Of a stretch of DNA of 64,000 nucleotides, positions 38,101 to 53,100 are shown in pieces. The notes under the pieces were generated by a model. That model was not told the origin of the DNA. It did not search any database and was given only the letters and a program-made list of their open reading frames with translations. Positions within the stretch are counted from its first letter, which is position 1. Each line of letters begins with the position of its first letter. The DNA lies in the NCBI GenBank assembly GCA_949316235.1, contig OX438755.1, forward strand, positions 16,261,151-16,325,150, given 5' to 3'. Source of the stretch: Oegoconia quadripuncta. Taxonomy: Eukaryota > Arthropoda > Insecta > Lepidoptera > Autostichidae. The translations under genes were made by a program, and so were the position numbers.

Positions 38101-41100
38101 TAATTGGCGACACTTGGTGACTGTAAATAAGTGAAAATTTCATTAAAATCGGTATAGTAATTTTCCAGTTACTAACTAGTTTGGTGACTCGATTTTTTTG
38201 ATGAAAAGTGTAGTTTTGCGTAATTACTTATAAGAAAATTTATATAGGACAGTAGGCCGACCGCGACGACGGACGACGAGCGTAACACTTACTTTAGTAA
38301 CTTATTAGTAATCTGTGGTAACACTTCCAGTATCATCCGACCGCAAGGCACTCTAATAAAACAAAAAAAGGAGATATCCAACATACGTGCGCAAGAAGCT
38401 GAATGAGCAGTATAGACATGTACAAATATACACGTGATTGAGCAGGAGGGCGCTCGGATAACCTAGCGCTCCATAATCGATGACAATATCAATAAAATTA
38501 CATAAAAACCGAAACAAATAAGGACCTAATAATTCGTAATTAACTTATGTTTCTATATCTAATTCAAAAAGTCAGCAAAACAAAAAGAATCGCAATTTTA
38601 GTTAATAATTCTCATTTCATTACCTACCCCAAATCACTTCCTAAACACTGCCTAATAAAATACAAAATCACACAAATACAAAAAGTTATTGGTAACAAAC
38701 GAAATTAGAAATCGTCTGAGCACCAGTAAATGGAGAAACGATTGCCAATTTACCAACCCTACCCCCGTCTTAATTGATGCAGACACTACTTAAACTAGCT
38801 ATGGGGAAGGGGGGTGGATAGGGAAAGTAATTTGTCATCGGTTAGCTAAGCAGGAACAATGTTGCAAGACTAGAGAATTTGCAGCGAATTGTGGGGAATT
38901 TGATCGGTTTGCGGGAATTTAGGTCACTGATTTTTTTCGGGGTGACCATGTTAAGAACATTCTCATTTAGGTAATGTTTTTGTTAAATCATTCCAGTTTT
39001 TTTAAAGGGTTTATTCCCTCCAGGGGCGCCCTAATTGGGTACATTAAGATTTCTTATTAAAGGAAAAAAAAACTAAATGATTGCGAACATAGCAGTATAT
39101 AAATCAGTGATGGACAGAAGCGTCAAGTGTTAATATTTAACCACCTCCGTGGCTCAATGTGAAAAACATAGGGTTTAAGCATCGGAAGTCACGGGTTCGA
39201 TCCTCGGGTAGATGTTTAGTACTATGTTTGGGGGGTGGTAGGGCATTTAAATGTCCACCTGGCAAGCTACCACCATCTTATCTATCTGCCGCCAAACAGC
39301 AATATTAGTAAAATTATTATATTCCGGTTGTCAGAGATAACATAGCCAGCCCCTAAATAAGATGGGGTTTCCGGGTCAGTACGCTTCCACCTTCGGCCTC
39401 ATATTCACTTAACATCAGGTGTGATTGAGGTCAAGAGCTAACCCGTTGGGCATTTTTTTTTATGTGTTGATCTTGTCATTATTATAGTTTGCAATTACAA
39501 TATTACAATGCAATACAAATTCTCACAAAAATAGTCATTCATCTACCAAATTGACAAAAGTTTTATTAATACTCATTTGGCGTCTATTATGTGATAAGAA
39601 ACAGCTCTCAATTTTGTTTTTTGGTTTTAAAAATTACCCCAGGGAATTTAAACTGTTTACGTCACAACCCTGTAGTGGGAGGGGGGAGCAGTCGCGAGCC
39701 ATCCACCGCGGAGGTAGCACGTCTCACTAATGACATTCCCCATAATTAGGAACCGCCACCATCAACTAATTACATAAATTGCCCACTAAACTCGCCTATA
39801 ATTTCACCTCGTGTGTAAACTGTGCCCAAATCTGTTTAGAGGATTTGTATGATTTAAACCTGAAATATTATGATACGTATCATTTTATAAATAGTTTAAT
39901 TGTTGACCAATGTGATGTTATGACTGTCGCTGTTTATTATTCTCTTTTCAATTTAATAGCTATGCTTTCGTCTGTGGAGTCCTTTCCCCACTTCTCTACT
40001 ATCCGTCTTTTTGACTTCCTGATACGACACGGCATTTCCTTTTTCCTTTACTTGTACCATGTGTGTTCTTCTAGGCGTTCCTCTCTTCCTCTTCTCCTCT
40101 ACTTTTCTTTCAATAATGTTCTTGATCAAGTTGTTTTTTAATGTTAATGTGAGATAAATAAGCAAAATTCCTTTTTACATTCACAATTATTAGGGAGAGT
40201 TTGTTAAAATAGTTACGTCTAGTGAAAACATTTATCACACATATGATACCTTCTCGTGTCTAGCTTTTTATGGTTTATCACTTGCAATTGTTTTTGAGTT
40301 GATTTTAGATATAGACTATTGGATTTGTTTACTTTTAGTTAATGTTTAAATTTATTCATAGAGTAATAATAATTAATTCCTTGGTGGCAGCAACTACTCT
40401 ACTTGAGGGGGGTGAAAATCAGCAAATCTGCTGAGTGCCTACCTTTTCATCACAGTTTGACCTAATTTATCATCAATTAATTACTTGTTAAATTAACTTT
40501 GTGGTGAATAAATACCTTTTATTTATTTATTTACATTCTTTTGGTCTTGATTGCCACTAAATCAGTTAAAGCGATTACCCTGCTTGAGATCTTTGATAAG
40601 AACATTTGCCTTATTGCAATGTTGTCTTTGTCATATTCACTTTACAACTCTTATCTCCATCCATCTCAAATCCTTTCGCATCATAAACCATTAAATTATT
40701 TCACATTTTATTCAAATTATAATAACTTTCTCAGATCAACCCACAATCAGCCAGTCGTCCAGCAACGTCGTCGACGGGATAAACCTGGAAGATATCAAGG
40801 AGTTCGCCAAAGCCTTCAAGCTTCGACGGTTGGGTCTCGGTCTGACGCAAACTCAGGTTGGACAGGCATTGTCTGTGACTGAGGGGCCAGCGTATAGTCA
40901 AAGTGCTATTTGCAGGTAAGCTTAGTATACCAAAGGATGGAAAACACATTCGAATTCTGAGTGATTTTATTACTAAGAGATTTTATATAGACCCAGTATA
41001 CGTGATAATAACACCATATATTTCTTGACGTTGCGAAGTAAATCGAAAGTGGTTTTCCAGCTCAGCTTGGGTTGTAATGAAAACTTAAGTAGAAATATCG

Positions 41101-44100
41101 ATGTCGCATGAAAATTCCATTTTTGATATACATATGTGTACAGGGTGAGTTTACTGGAGACGCCACTCGCGATTGCGATCAACTTTCACCAGTAAAATCG
41201 CAGTCGAATTCGATAAAAAAAATCGATTATCCATACAAAGTAAACAATTCCAAACCCACCTTTAGTATGGAAGTCCACCAATTTTCGACTGGTGACTCCA
41301 CTCCTGATTACAAAGAATTCAGTCGAAAATTGTTGAACTTCCCGACTAAAGGTGGAATCGTTTACTTTGTTTGGGTAATAGAAAATTTTTTGATCGAATT
41401 CGACTACGGTTCGAAGTGGAACGTTGTTCGAAATTAGGAGTGCAACCACCAGTAATCAGGAAATACACGAATTCAATTTATCCTGGATATATAAATGGAT
41501 GACTTAATTGGCATGTAAGACATCAAAGAGTATTCAAAATATTTCAACAGATTTGAATTTAAATTAAACGAAACTTATGTAACTACTTCTTTTACTTGCG
41601 ATGTCATCAAGATTCTGAAGGCGCTAATTACAAGAACTAATGAAATCACTTTAAATTCTTTATATACCACTTGACCATAGTTGAACATCGTGTTAAAACA
41701 TTAACGAAATGGAGACATTGGAGGAAAAATGACCAAGATAATATCTCACTTGTCAGAAGGACACAAAGTCGCACGCTTGTCAAAATAATATGACCATTTC
41801 CCCCGCGGCGATTCATAAAACAGTTGAACGTTGCTTTTTTTGGGCGTCGTCGCTCGTCACGCGGGCTATCTAAGCTATCGTTGTAACTTTTTAATATCGT
41901 TAATTGAAGTGATTTGTAAAACAGCATGAGTTCTTTCATTGGTACAATTCGGGTAATTAATTATCATGGGTGCTTCCGTTTCGGTCGGCATGTCGTGGCT
42001 TACACCATTTTTTACTCGGCTAGGTGCGAGCACGCGGTCGGATTGGGGTTCCTTCCTTGTAATCAGGATCCCTTCAGTACAGACAGAGGAAAGGTGTAAT
42101 ACTATTTTAATTTCTTTATCAACTTGTAGTTTATTTTAATTGTTAAGTAATGATTATAATCGTTAGTCGAAGTTGTTTATAAATAATTAGAAATTATTGC
42201 TAGATTGCATCAAGGGATTGGAAACTATTGGATGCATAAAGATAATGGAATTCTGTGGCGCGTCTTAGTTGAGGCCTATCCAGAGGTGGACTAGTGTATT
42301 GATGATGATGATCATACAAAATATTCTTTTTTCACTTCTTGCAACATAAACGACTGTAACATGCATTATTTCTGCACGTTCGTTCATATATGTACGCCTA
42401 CCTGAACATAAAGTCTTTCACATACTTCGGAACTCTAAATAGAGAATTAATGACGACGCAGGCTACGTTCATAATGTTTAATTGAATCAAATCAAATAGC
42501 TCGGAACAACGTTACCCATACAAATCGAATTTCGATGCAAAACGGAATGCGACCGAAACCGAAGGAAAATTTCAATTCAGCCACCCCAAACAACCTCCTC
42601 CGTATAATAAAATCATTAATCGTTACTTCTGTTCCAGTTAATTAATTATCTTGCCCGTAATTACTTTTTTCGTGTAATTAAAAGAGTAGAATTCCCTGTC
42701 TTTGTGCCATCGTGATTTCATTTTCCATTAATTTTTCTTTCGACTCCCTTCCAATTTGGTGTCGTGACGTCGGTACATGGTAGTTACCCCTTTGATTATG
42801 CTGGACTTAATTAATTTGCATTTTAATTAAAACATATTATTTTGGAAAAGAATCGTTTGTCAGGCTCTCCATTATTGTGATGCCTTATAAGTTTTCACAA
42901 TAATTAAACGATAAAAAGTTTATTCAATAAAACAAAGTTAACACTTATAATTACCTAAACTAATGCCAAATTTGATGATAAATGTAACTTCCTTTTTATA
43001 CATTCAGGTTTTGAGTTGACGTTACCTAAAACAAAACAACGTAGAAAATTCAAAAATTTTACATTGTTCTTGCAATTTGTCATTAAATTATTGTAAGAGG
43101 ACTCAAATGACATTTTTGTTAGGCTTTCTTTCTATATTGTATAGAAATTACGGTTTTAGTGATACTTATGAGTTTTCAAATAACTGCGATAACGAGTTCA
43201 ATTTCCAGACCTTAATTCACTTTCTCCTCAGCAAATTCATCGAAAACACTAAATTGTAAAGTCAATATGCTTTGAATAACGGTAGCAATGATCAATAATG
43301 TTTCTAAATTCATACATAAAGTACGGCCACACATGGTCATTGCCATTTGCAATTATAAGAATACACAGGGCGACGCGACCGGTAAACAATGAATTAAGCA
43401 TGCCCGTAGCCCTGGTGCACTCCATTACACTTTTATATATGGCGAGCCTACGTCAAGGCGTCAGAGGAAAGAGTTGAACATTAAAATATTGATCTTTAAT
43501 ACATCATATGTTGTATTAAACAATTATTATCAAAGGAATACATCATTTTCTTTACTCGTGGCTAAAATATTGAACATTGGATGTTTTTCAACGTCAAAAA
43601 CGTATACTTGAACGTAGATACTATACAGTCATTTCGACGTAGATTGCTGCAATAAGCAGCCTTAACATTATTTTCATATCATAAAGGTATAACAATATTT
43701 CTATTTCAAAATAGGAATTGTGGAAAATTACAGTAGCATGCGACTTTGTTCCTTCCATGACGCATCCATATTTAAAATTTGTGACGTTGTTTCGATACTG
43801 GAGGATCGTCACCACACTGGATAAGACAATTGTAACAAGCAATTTGTTACCCTCCCCAGTGCCCTGGCTTCGCAGATGCTAGCAGCTCAGCTGTCTTCAC
43901 AACAACAAAACATGTATGTGTTTTGTTTTATATACTACACAATATCTCCTAAATTATCTTCATTATCATAAATTATTACGTCAGCAAATCCTTTGATAAA
44001 CATCATATATTTTGACTAGAGCTACGAAATAGTTTGAAACGTTGAATGTTTCGACAATGGAGATAACTTAGGAGATACAAGTAATACATTAAGCACACGC

Positions 44101-47100
44101 TTTGACTTACTTTCAACAGCCCAGTCCACATGTAGATTGTCTTTAAATCAAAATGTTTCAACGCTGTTTAATGTAATCTTATCTCGATCGACGATCCGGC
44201 ATACCTTTTGAATGTATGCCGCATATAATTATATGTAATTACCGGTTTTGACGTTCTTTCTTTTCCTTTTCACACGTATACGGTATTTGCATACGAATAA
44301 TTACCGTAAGGCGCCATGCATCATAGCAACATACATTTTGATGTTAAGACAAATGTACCGGCTACCAAACCATGTCCATTCGACATTATGAGTAATTGTT
44401 GTGAGAAATTTGATATCATTGTAACACTATGAATAATTTTCTAACTTTCCATCTAATGTAGCATGATGTATTATTTCATTACTCTTATTTTTATTAATAT
44501 TCATTTTGCGCAATTGAAAGCCAGGGCATTGGCATACGTTACCTTTCGTATCTAATTGAATACGTTGTTTTATTGTTACCGCGTTCGGTATTAATCAAAC
44601 TGATTACCCGGGCAGCCTAAATTGCCTATTGTTTTTTTTTTGTTTCTCTCTGCAATCATTAACGCAATGTCAATGTCCTGTGTTTATGCCTATGTTAATT
44701 TTGGAAAGGAATTTAAGCCGCGCTAAGAAATGCTTGATTAGCGATTGCCGCGCTCGAGAGTTTTGTTTCGGTGCGTGTAGTAAGACTCTAACATTAAATT
44801 TATGTTCGATACAGATTTGAGAAATTGGATATAACACCAAAAAGTGCGCAGAAAATCAAACCGGTGCTTGAACGTTGGATGAAGGAGGCTGAAGAGAGGT
44901 AAATATGATTGTTTGAGTGGATATGTTCGTGGTGTTGTCGCCCACCGTGTTCGTGACTATTTGGCCTCGCTTAGCAACCCATGTGGACAAAATATTTCTC
45001 AAATCTGGACTAACTATCGCTTTTATGGGCTAGGCTTTAGTTTTGGTATCGCTAACTTAACATTATTAATGTTTCATTTTATAGTTACTAATAGTATTTT
45101 AGAAACTTATCAGGAATGTTTTATAATTATAAGGTTTTTAGTTAAGTTAACTCTACTGCAGCATCGGTTTGGAAACAACGTGTTATTTTTAATTGTTGCA
45201 GTGTACTTCTAATTTTGCTTGTCTGTGATCTACTTGTGCAATTATTACTTGGTAATTGGTAAATTGTGATTGTGGTAATTTCGCAATAGATCTTTAATAT
45301 TATATATAATTCGATTGTTTAAAATCCACTATTATATCATTGTACTAATGAATGAAAAATTACATACTTACTGGGTGGTTTTTACGTGGCATTCAGTAAC
45401 AGACTTACAATACTGGACACCAAACATAACGATTAAATTAGTCTAGCAGTTTCCATATAAAAGTATTGGCCAGATTTGTACTTATAAGGAAACATCTGGT
45501 GTTTGCTCCAATTGTGAGGTTTATGCAGTTCTGGACGATGTCTAGCATCTAGTGATGGAATGTAACCACAATAAGACTTAGAGGGAGTATATTAAAGTTA
45601 AACAGCCAAGACGCGATAGTTCAAACATTACTGTCGAAACCGCCTCCGTAGCTCAATGTAAACAACATAGGGTCGCAGATTCGATCCCTGTTTATTACTC
45701 GGTCGATACATGTTTAGTACTCGGTTTGGTTGTTGGTAGGGCATTTTAAATGTCCGCCTATCACCATCTTATATAAATCTGCCGCCAAACCAGCAATATT
45801 AATAGCATTGTTATGTTCCGGTTGTTAGAGATAAGGTAGCCAGTCCCCTAAATATGATGGGTTTACGGTCTGTACGCTGTCATCTTCGGTCACTTAACAT
45901 CAAGTGTGATTGAGGCCAAGTGCTACCCCGTTGTGCTTAATAAAAGACATTGCTGCAAGCCTGCTTTTATATTGTTTACCCATGTCTTCTCATTTGTAAG
46001 ATTGTTGGTTAGGGTAAAATGGGGCTGGTGTATCCAAACTGAGTTAGTCCACAGTTTATATTGAATTAAAAAAAAAAAGAAAATCTAGAAATCTGTTATC
46101 AGAATCTGGCTTAGATTGATGAATTTGGGAATCGTAAGAATTTTGTTTGGAAACAACCAATATTTTTATAGTGCACGTATCGACTTTTGCGTGTTTTATT
46201 AATGTTTGGCTTCTACCATTTACACGCCTTTGATGTCTAACTTAAAAAAAAACTTTGTCCTTTCCCGTTTCATTTTGAGTGTTGACAGTTGTTGCAGCAT
46301 GTCTCTTATTTTAACGATTGCAAATGTGAAATGTTTTGAATTGCGTAAACTGAATACCTATATCCAAAATAATGAAATCTCATTAATACATTTGTTTTAT
46401 TCAAGGGCATCATGCCGCATCTAAAATTTTACATCTCTTACATTTTTCATAAACCTGAACCAGGTGTTTAAATCCTTTAAGCATCTACATAATGTCTGTA
46501 AGATGTACTAGGACCTATCGATTTAGCATTTTGCATCATTAAAATGCATTATCTGAATGCAACGGGAGTATCTTAACATTGCAAATTGTGCAATTTGCAA
46601 TCGCTCCACACCGACGGTGGTAATTTTTAACGACGGAGTTTGTTAACGATCGTCCTTGAATTAATACCGGACCTAGTTCACGGGTTTCAGCACCTCTTGC
46701 GTCTGGAGACAGATTTTTGGATCACTTGAATGCTAATAGGAACTTCAAATCACCTAAAATTCAATTGCAATTTAATTCCTAAGCTTTTTATTGTCATCGT
46801 TGGAAGCAATTAGACCGAAATGTTGAAATTAGAATTCTTGTAATGTTACGCGACAAATTCCATTTGCACTTTAATAAAATATATTCTTTTCTTTTTTCTT
46901 ACCAAAACTATGTCTGAAAATTTTCGTAGGGAGGAATATCATAGGTATGTACCTAGATATACTAGCCAAATGTGCTCCTATTCGAAATATATAATCAGCT
47001 CACTGTTGGATGTAATTGCCTCTTCCTTATTGTCTTAGGTATTTGATACGCCTGATCAGATCTTTTGCGTTCACAGTTTTTGGGAGCTCCACATTAATGA

Positions 47101-50100
47101 TGCTGCTGTTCGTTTTGTGGTCTATTGTATGTTCACATTGAATTATACAGTCTTCTGTTAATATGACCACTTTGCTCGACTCTTATTCTATTTCTTTCCC
47201 AGGAACGGAGAACAGCGTGAATGCTAAGGTATGCGCCATCCAGCATCAGTATTCCCTAAACTCTAGAACCGTACGATGTTCAAGGGTGGTTAGGCATTTT
47301 TCAAACCGTGGAGTAGTGGTCAAACACGTATGAAATCCATCGCAAACATATGGGAAAAGTAACATTTAGTGCGTACTTACGGTGGAACAAAATTCGTAAA
47401 CTGCTACAACAGCTTGATGAAGTTATACTGACTTTAGGAACTTCATTTATGCTGTTAGATAGGTCTAAAAACTCTCCATGCAATCTGCTGCGTCTGACGA
47501 AACAAAGTGCAACACGAGTATGTTGTTGCAATGAGAATAGGCACTTGTAGTAGGTAATCCATACATTTTTTTTACTTTTAATTTCTAACTCTATAACTAT
47601 TTCTTATAAGACCTTAAACCTCTTATTCAATGATTCTTAAGTAAAATATTAGATATATTTTACGCGCTTCGCAAGTGGCGCGTTCTACATAGGTATGCTA
47701 ATTAGCTAACCCTCGTGTCAACAACATCACTCTTATAGTAGTAGTCACTCTTATGAAAACTACAAGTACTGGTGGAAAGCAATTGCATAGGCTGGTGATG
47801 ATGATACAAAATCATTATGACCTAACACTCGCATATTTACTAATATGAACGCTGGATGATTTAACCCATAAGTTACTTACAGACAGATTCATTTGTGCAA
47901 GAAAATTCAATTTAATCCTGCATTACAATATGCATTAAAATTTATGAAACCAGCCCCCGTAGCAAGACATTGTTTGTCATGCACCACGTAGGAGTGAGAG
48001 TGGGATAGTTGTATATTTCGTCCAAGCGAATGAAGAGGCCAAATATTATTTGACGCGACATAAACGTTTATCGCGCCTGTCATAATACTAGTGCTGGACG
48101 AGGGGTAATATTTCCATTCATCTTCACACCAGGTTTTTGAGTCAAGTTTATAAACAGAGTCGATCTTGTGCAATATTGATCATCAACATTCTGATTTTAC
48201 TACGCCGTTCCGTACTAAGAATGTAAGAAAAGTTGTTTTCTTAATGAAAATAGTAAAACCATACCAGCCAGCTAAGTCTCACACTAAAATATACCATCTG
48301 TTAGCCTCTACGACACACATCCAGACTTAGCAGTGGAGCCAATAAGTGTTCTGTTTTGAAATATTGCTAGGGTAACCTCGTGAGAAAATGAGACCTAATT
48401 TTGTTCAGCATATAGAGCTGTCTTTAGTTTGAGAGTTTTTGTTCTAAAATTCAAACCAATAAAATATATCTTACTTTATTTCTAATGCAAATGGTTTATA
48501 TTGCAATAACTTTATTATGTACACGGTACGAAGTAGCACCGTGCACTTATAGATTTTAATAACGGTGAAGAAAACGAAAACGGGAGCGTCGGTGGCTGAG
48601 CGGTTAAGATACGGTCTCCTAATTTGGGAGGTCCGGGTTCAATTCCCAGGCACGCCATGTACCAACAAGTTTTTAAATTTAATTTAACTATTTATCCGAC
48701 TGCTCTTAAACGGTAAAGGAAAACATCGTGAGGAAACCTGCATGCCTGAGAAATAAAAATTCTAAGGCATGTGAAGTCCCCAACTCGTATTGGGCCAGCG
48801 TGGTGGACTACGGCCCATACTCCCTCATTATACAAGGGAAGGCCTATATCACTGCTGTGGGATGTTTACGGGCTGAGATGACGATGATGATGAAAACTGA
48901 CGAGTTGACGGAAACTGACGAATGATCTCACTGAGTTCAATGAATAATGTTTTAAGCACGGTTGTCAGGCTGGAGCCTTCTCGTCCCCTTAAGATTTTAA
49001 CATCTATAGGTTTGTCTCTTTTGCACTCATTTATAAGTGTGAAAGTGACGAGCATACCATAGTGTTATTTGTTATGGAAGATTTATGGTTTAAAGTGACG
49101 ATGCCGATGATACACGCGTTTCCAATAAATGCCTTTTGCCCCATTGATTTGAATATCCCAAGATTGCATGATTATATTTAAAAAAAAAAAATTGTGTAAG
49201 TACCTATATCAACCATAACAACTATATAATTGTATCCATAATACACACTTAGTTGCTTAGTGTGCAACTAGATGACGATGATGATCTAGATGATGATTAT
49301 TTCGAAGGATTTATTATTCGGCGAACACCGAGATCGGTAGGATGTTTTATACCTTAGCAGTCAGTTATTATGAATGAGGTAGCAAAACCTTTAGTTCGAT
49401 AAGGCGACAACGAACCCCCACCGTGCCTAGTAATCCACAGATGGAACGGCGACGGGGACCTTTCAGTTTGCCCAACGTACGAGATATAGAGATTAAAGTC
49501 GATAGTCTGTGATAGGGTCTCACTATGACTGGAGCGTTACCATACAGATCTAGTTTCACTTTCATTTGGAGAATACCAACCGATTTGAAATAAATAATCT
49601 ATCTATCTATCGTCGTCTATCGCAAATCAATGTCCATACGTATGAATTGAAAATTTAAAAACCCCCGTGAGACAATGTGTAGATGTATCATCTAGGTATA
49701 CCTACAAACCAACTGTTTTATTAACTATAAATTGAATATTTACAAAAGCCCCTAAAAAATATGATGTCATCCAAATACACCAAATTACTATGGTGACAGC
49801 TATATATGTTCGAAACGGCTTAATAATTTTTATCAAACATGGTTAATAACCATCTTCGACCTCATCTTCACTTAACATCAGGTGTGATTGAGGTCAAGTA
49901 CCAACCCGTTATGCATAAAAAAAAAACCTGAACCTCATTTAGTCTTTAATTAAAAAACCGAACTCAAATCGGACCACTCATTACTCAGATAATCTAGACA
50001 AAGACTGGACACACGCACGCACACACAACGTCTGTCGTCAAACACAACTGGCGCGTTATTCTGTGACTTCATCGATATCGTCATCGATAACGATGTCCAA

Positions 50101-53100
50101 TGAGAAGACGTCATATTGCCGAGAGAGCGATGCGCCAACCAATCACACGTCAGAATGTAATCGATAGAGTTACACAATAGCCCCGCTGATTTTCATCAAA
50201 CTTGGCAACAAGAAACGGTTTTGCAAACAAGGCCACAAAAAGACATACCTAAGCTTCAAACTTATAACACTCCTCTTTTTGCATCGGGGGTTAAAAATGA
50301 GAACTGATAGTCTATTTATATGGAAAATCAAAATGCCCTAATTTTGCTCGTGTTTATTGTGTTGCACTTATTGAGACGAATTACGATCTTAGATATTTAC
50401 TATGAGATTGTCCATTTCTTTCAGCGATCTCCTATCATCTACAAAAACGAAAGTAAGTTTGCACCGAGTCTCAAGCTCAGTGGCGAGATACATGCGTCTT
50501 TATTCTTTGACGTAAATCAAACTTAGATTTGTTTCATACAGACATGCTCCCATTTATCTACGTAGCTAATTACTCTTTTTTTTTGCGCGGGGAAATTACT
50601 CTCGAATACACAAAGTAGAATTCAGCTATTTTGATACTAACAAAAAATAGTGCTGAAATAGTGCCAAGTAGTGTCCAAAGGAAAATAATAGTGCCACTGT
50701 AGTCTAAGACTCGTATTTCATAATGTTGCTCAAGCGTAGATCTGCGCTTGAGCATAGTTAGAAAGAGATGCCGCTATACAAGTTACATAAAGCTGGCCCT
50801 TATTAACTATCCTCAAGCGGCGATCTCTGCTTCAGTATTCTGAAACACGGTCCTAAGAGTTATTCAATGTTTTATGCGAGTATTCTGGCGGCTGTAATCC
50901 TCAGTTATATGCAGAGACTGCTTTACCTACGACTGGAATTTGTATCCCAAAAAACTGTGCATAAATAGTGCCACGGTCATATACAAATCCCATAAATAAG
51001 TGCTTCAAAAACAACGAAATTATTTAGTTATCTTTGTGATTAGGAGCAGCGCAAACGACAAGCACAATTTTTTGACATTATCATAATAACTGAATTCGTT
51101 TTCGTGTATTCTAGAATCACGTAGGTATGTCTTAGTTTGATGTATTTATTGAATGAAAATTATTGATGGATAATGGATCGTGTGGTCCTTTCTTTGATGA
51201 TGAATCCATCCTTTGATGATCGGACATAAACCGACTCGAGATGGAAAGGCCCGTATCGCGTATCGTATCAGCCGCGCGCGTATCGAGACTGCGTATCACC
51301 ACTATATGCGAGTATGATACAGATGCCTTGATCTGATCCGGCAAATGATACAGAACATGTGAACAAGGCCTGACATTGTCACCTTCAGTGATAATCATCA
51401 ATATTTTTTTATTTTTTTCATCAATAGATTTTAACCGCCTCCGTGGCTCACTGTAAACAACATTGGGTTTACGATTCGAAGGTCGCGGGTTCAATCCCCA
51501 GCGGGGTACATGTTTAAGTACTAGGTTTGGTTGGTGGTAGGGCATTTTAAATGTCCGCCTGGCTAGCTACCACCATCTTATCTAAATCTGCCGCCAAGCA
51601 ACAATGTTAATAGCATTATTGTGTTACGGCTGTTAGAGATAAGATAACCAGTTCCCCAAGTGTGTTGGGGTTTCCGGGTCAGTACGCTTCCACCTTCGAC
51701 CTCATTTTCAGTCAACATCAGGTGTGATTGAGGTCAAGTACCAACCCGTTATGCATAAAAAAGAAATATGAATAATGTACATATATACAAACATAACGTC
51801 CTTTACATACACATACGTAACGACCTTTACCCTTTACCCAATACCCAAACATTAGTGTTTGGGTATTCCAAACAAATGACTGAAACAATATCCACGGTTC
51901 ACTTTACGAAATATACAGAAATGCACCCGTGACAGGGGATGAGAACATCGTCGCTAAAACGTGGAAATCTATAGACGTTTTTTGGAGGGTAGTGCCTTAG
52001 TCCCCTTTTATGACACCCAGGGGAAGAGATGACTTAGCTCTATTCATTTACGTGCCGAAACCACACAGCACTATGAAAAATGTCCTCATTATTTATTATT
52101 ACTTCGAAACTGGCAGAAATATCACCCGAACAGAGCCATTGGCAATAGTAGAGAGAAGAAGAAGAAAGAAAGAAGAAAGAAATATTTCGGACACTTACAC
52201 CAATCATCTAGTCCCAAACTAAGCAAAGCTTGTGCTATGGATACTAGATAACGGATAAACATACATAAATATTTATATAAACATCCAAGACTCGGGAATA
52301 AATGTTCGTATTCATCACACAAACAGTTACCCCTCGCGGGATTCGAACCCGCAACCGTTGGTTTCGCTGATAGGGTCACTATCCACTACACCAATCGGTC
52401 GTCAAGAAAGAAGAATTTCAATGCCAATGAGACTAAATTAGTGTAAATTTGTAATAAATAATGAATTAATAAATCCACACAGAAATCCTGGCTTCTTTAT
52501 TTCCAAATGTTGACACGTCGACATGAACGAAATGTGGACATTTGTAAATTATAGCTTATTACTATTGGAATAGGGCAATTTTAAAGTCACTTAATTGTAT
52601 GGTAGTACTTGCAACGAGTAGTACTGTACCTATTGCATGCTTTAGGTCACTAATAATTAGTAAATGTGACCGCTTTGTTCTATAATTTTTACCTTTTCGC
52701 TTTGTTTTATTCAGCCTTTTGGTTTCTAGGTTGTTAATCTAACTAATATTATAAATGCGAAAGCTTGGATGTTTGTTTGTTTGTTTGTTGCTCCATCACG
52801 GCGAAACAGATGAACGGATTTGTGTAAAATTTGGTATATAGGAAGAATATACTCTGGATTGAGACATAGGATATTTTTATCCCGATAAAATGAGTAGTTC
52901 CCGCGGGATAAACAAATTACCGCGATAAAGTTATTCCACGCAGGCAAAGCCGCGGGTGGAAAGCTTGTAAGTATATAATCTGTGTACTTAAATCGCTTGA
53001 TAGTTTTAAAACAGCTCGATAATGTATCAAAATTTATACATTTTTACTTCTATTGTCGTATGGTACAGTCAGAGTCAGAATTTTGGTTATTTTCCTAAAT

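Larger units (their letters stand above)
22387..40734. other. pdm3 intron 4
   Basis: 18.3 kb, the largest intron and the main home of mobile elements: RTE-like tails, seven SINE-A copies or fragments, SINE-C, MITEs and LINE remnants, each listed separately. Repeat-poor parts are 23000-23900, 27830-28200, 32740-33300, 34500-35390 and 38220-39110. No additional coding exon is needed, because exons 4 and 5 join in phase (Asn codon). Confidence 0.75.
40916..44814. other. pdm3 intron 5, interrupting the POU-specific recognition helix
   Basis: 3.9 kb. It holds a foldback MITE at 41147-41455 and the candidate 54-nt exon at 43860-43913. Unlike introns 3, 4 and 6 it has almost no SINE or LINE sequence. 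Several stretches (42440-42860, 44160-44340, 44400-44620) are TAAT-rich single-copy sequence. Confidence 0.75.

Noticed and set aside
41108..41449. Overlapping 109- and 87-codon open frames on opposite strands with similar peptides
   Set aside because: Caused by a self-complementary foldback element; the similarity between strands follows from the palindrome.
5141..48492. Exact POU octamers (5141, 9625, 21797, 42814, 48485) as evidence of a genome-wide autoregulatory cluster
   Set aside because: Roughly five matches on both strands are expected by chance in 64 kb of this composition. Only the one inside the TAAT-dense block at 42814 is kept as a possible site.
51132..51545. 137-codon minus-strand open frame
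   Set aside because: Its start is the antisense of a SINE-A head and the rest has no recognisable feature or codon bias.
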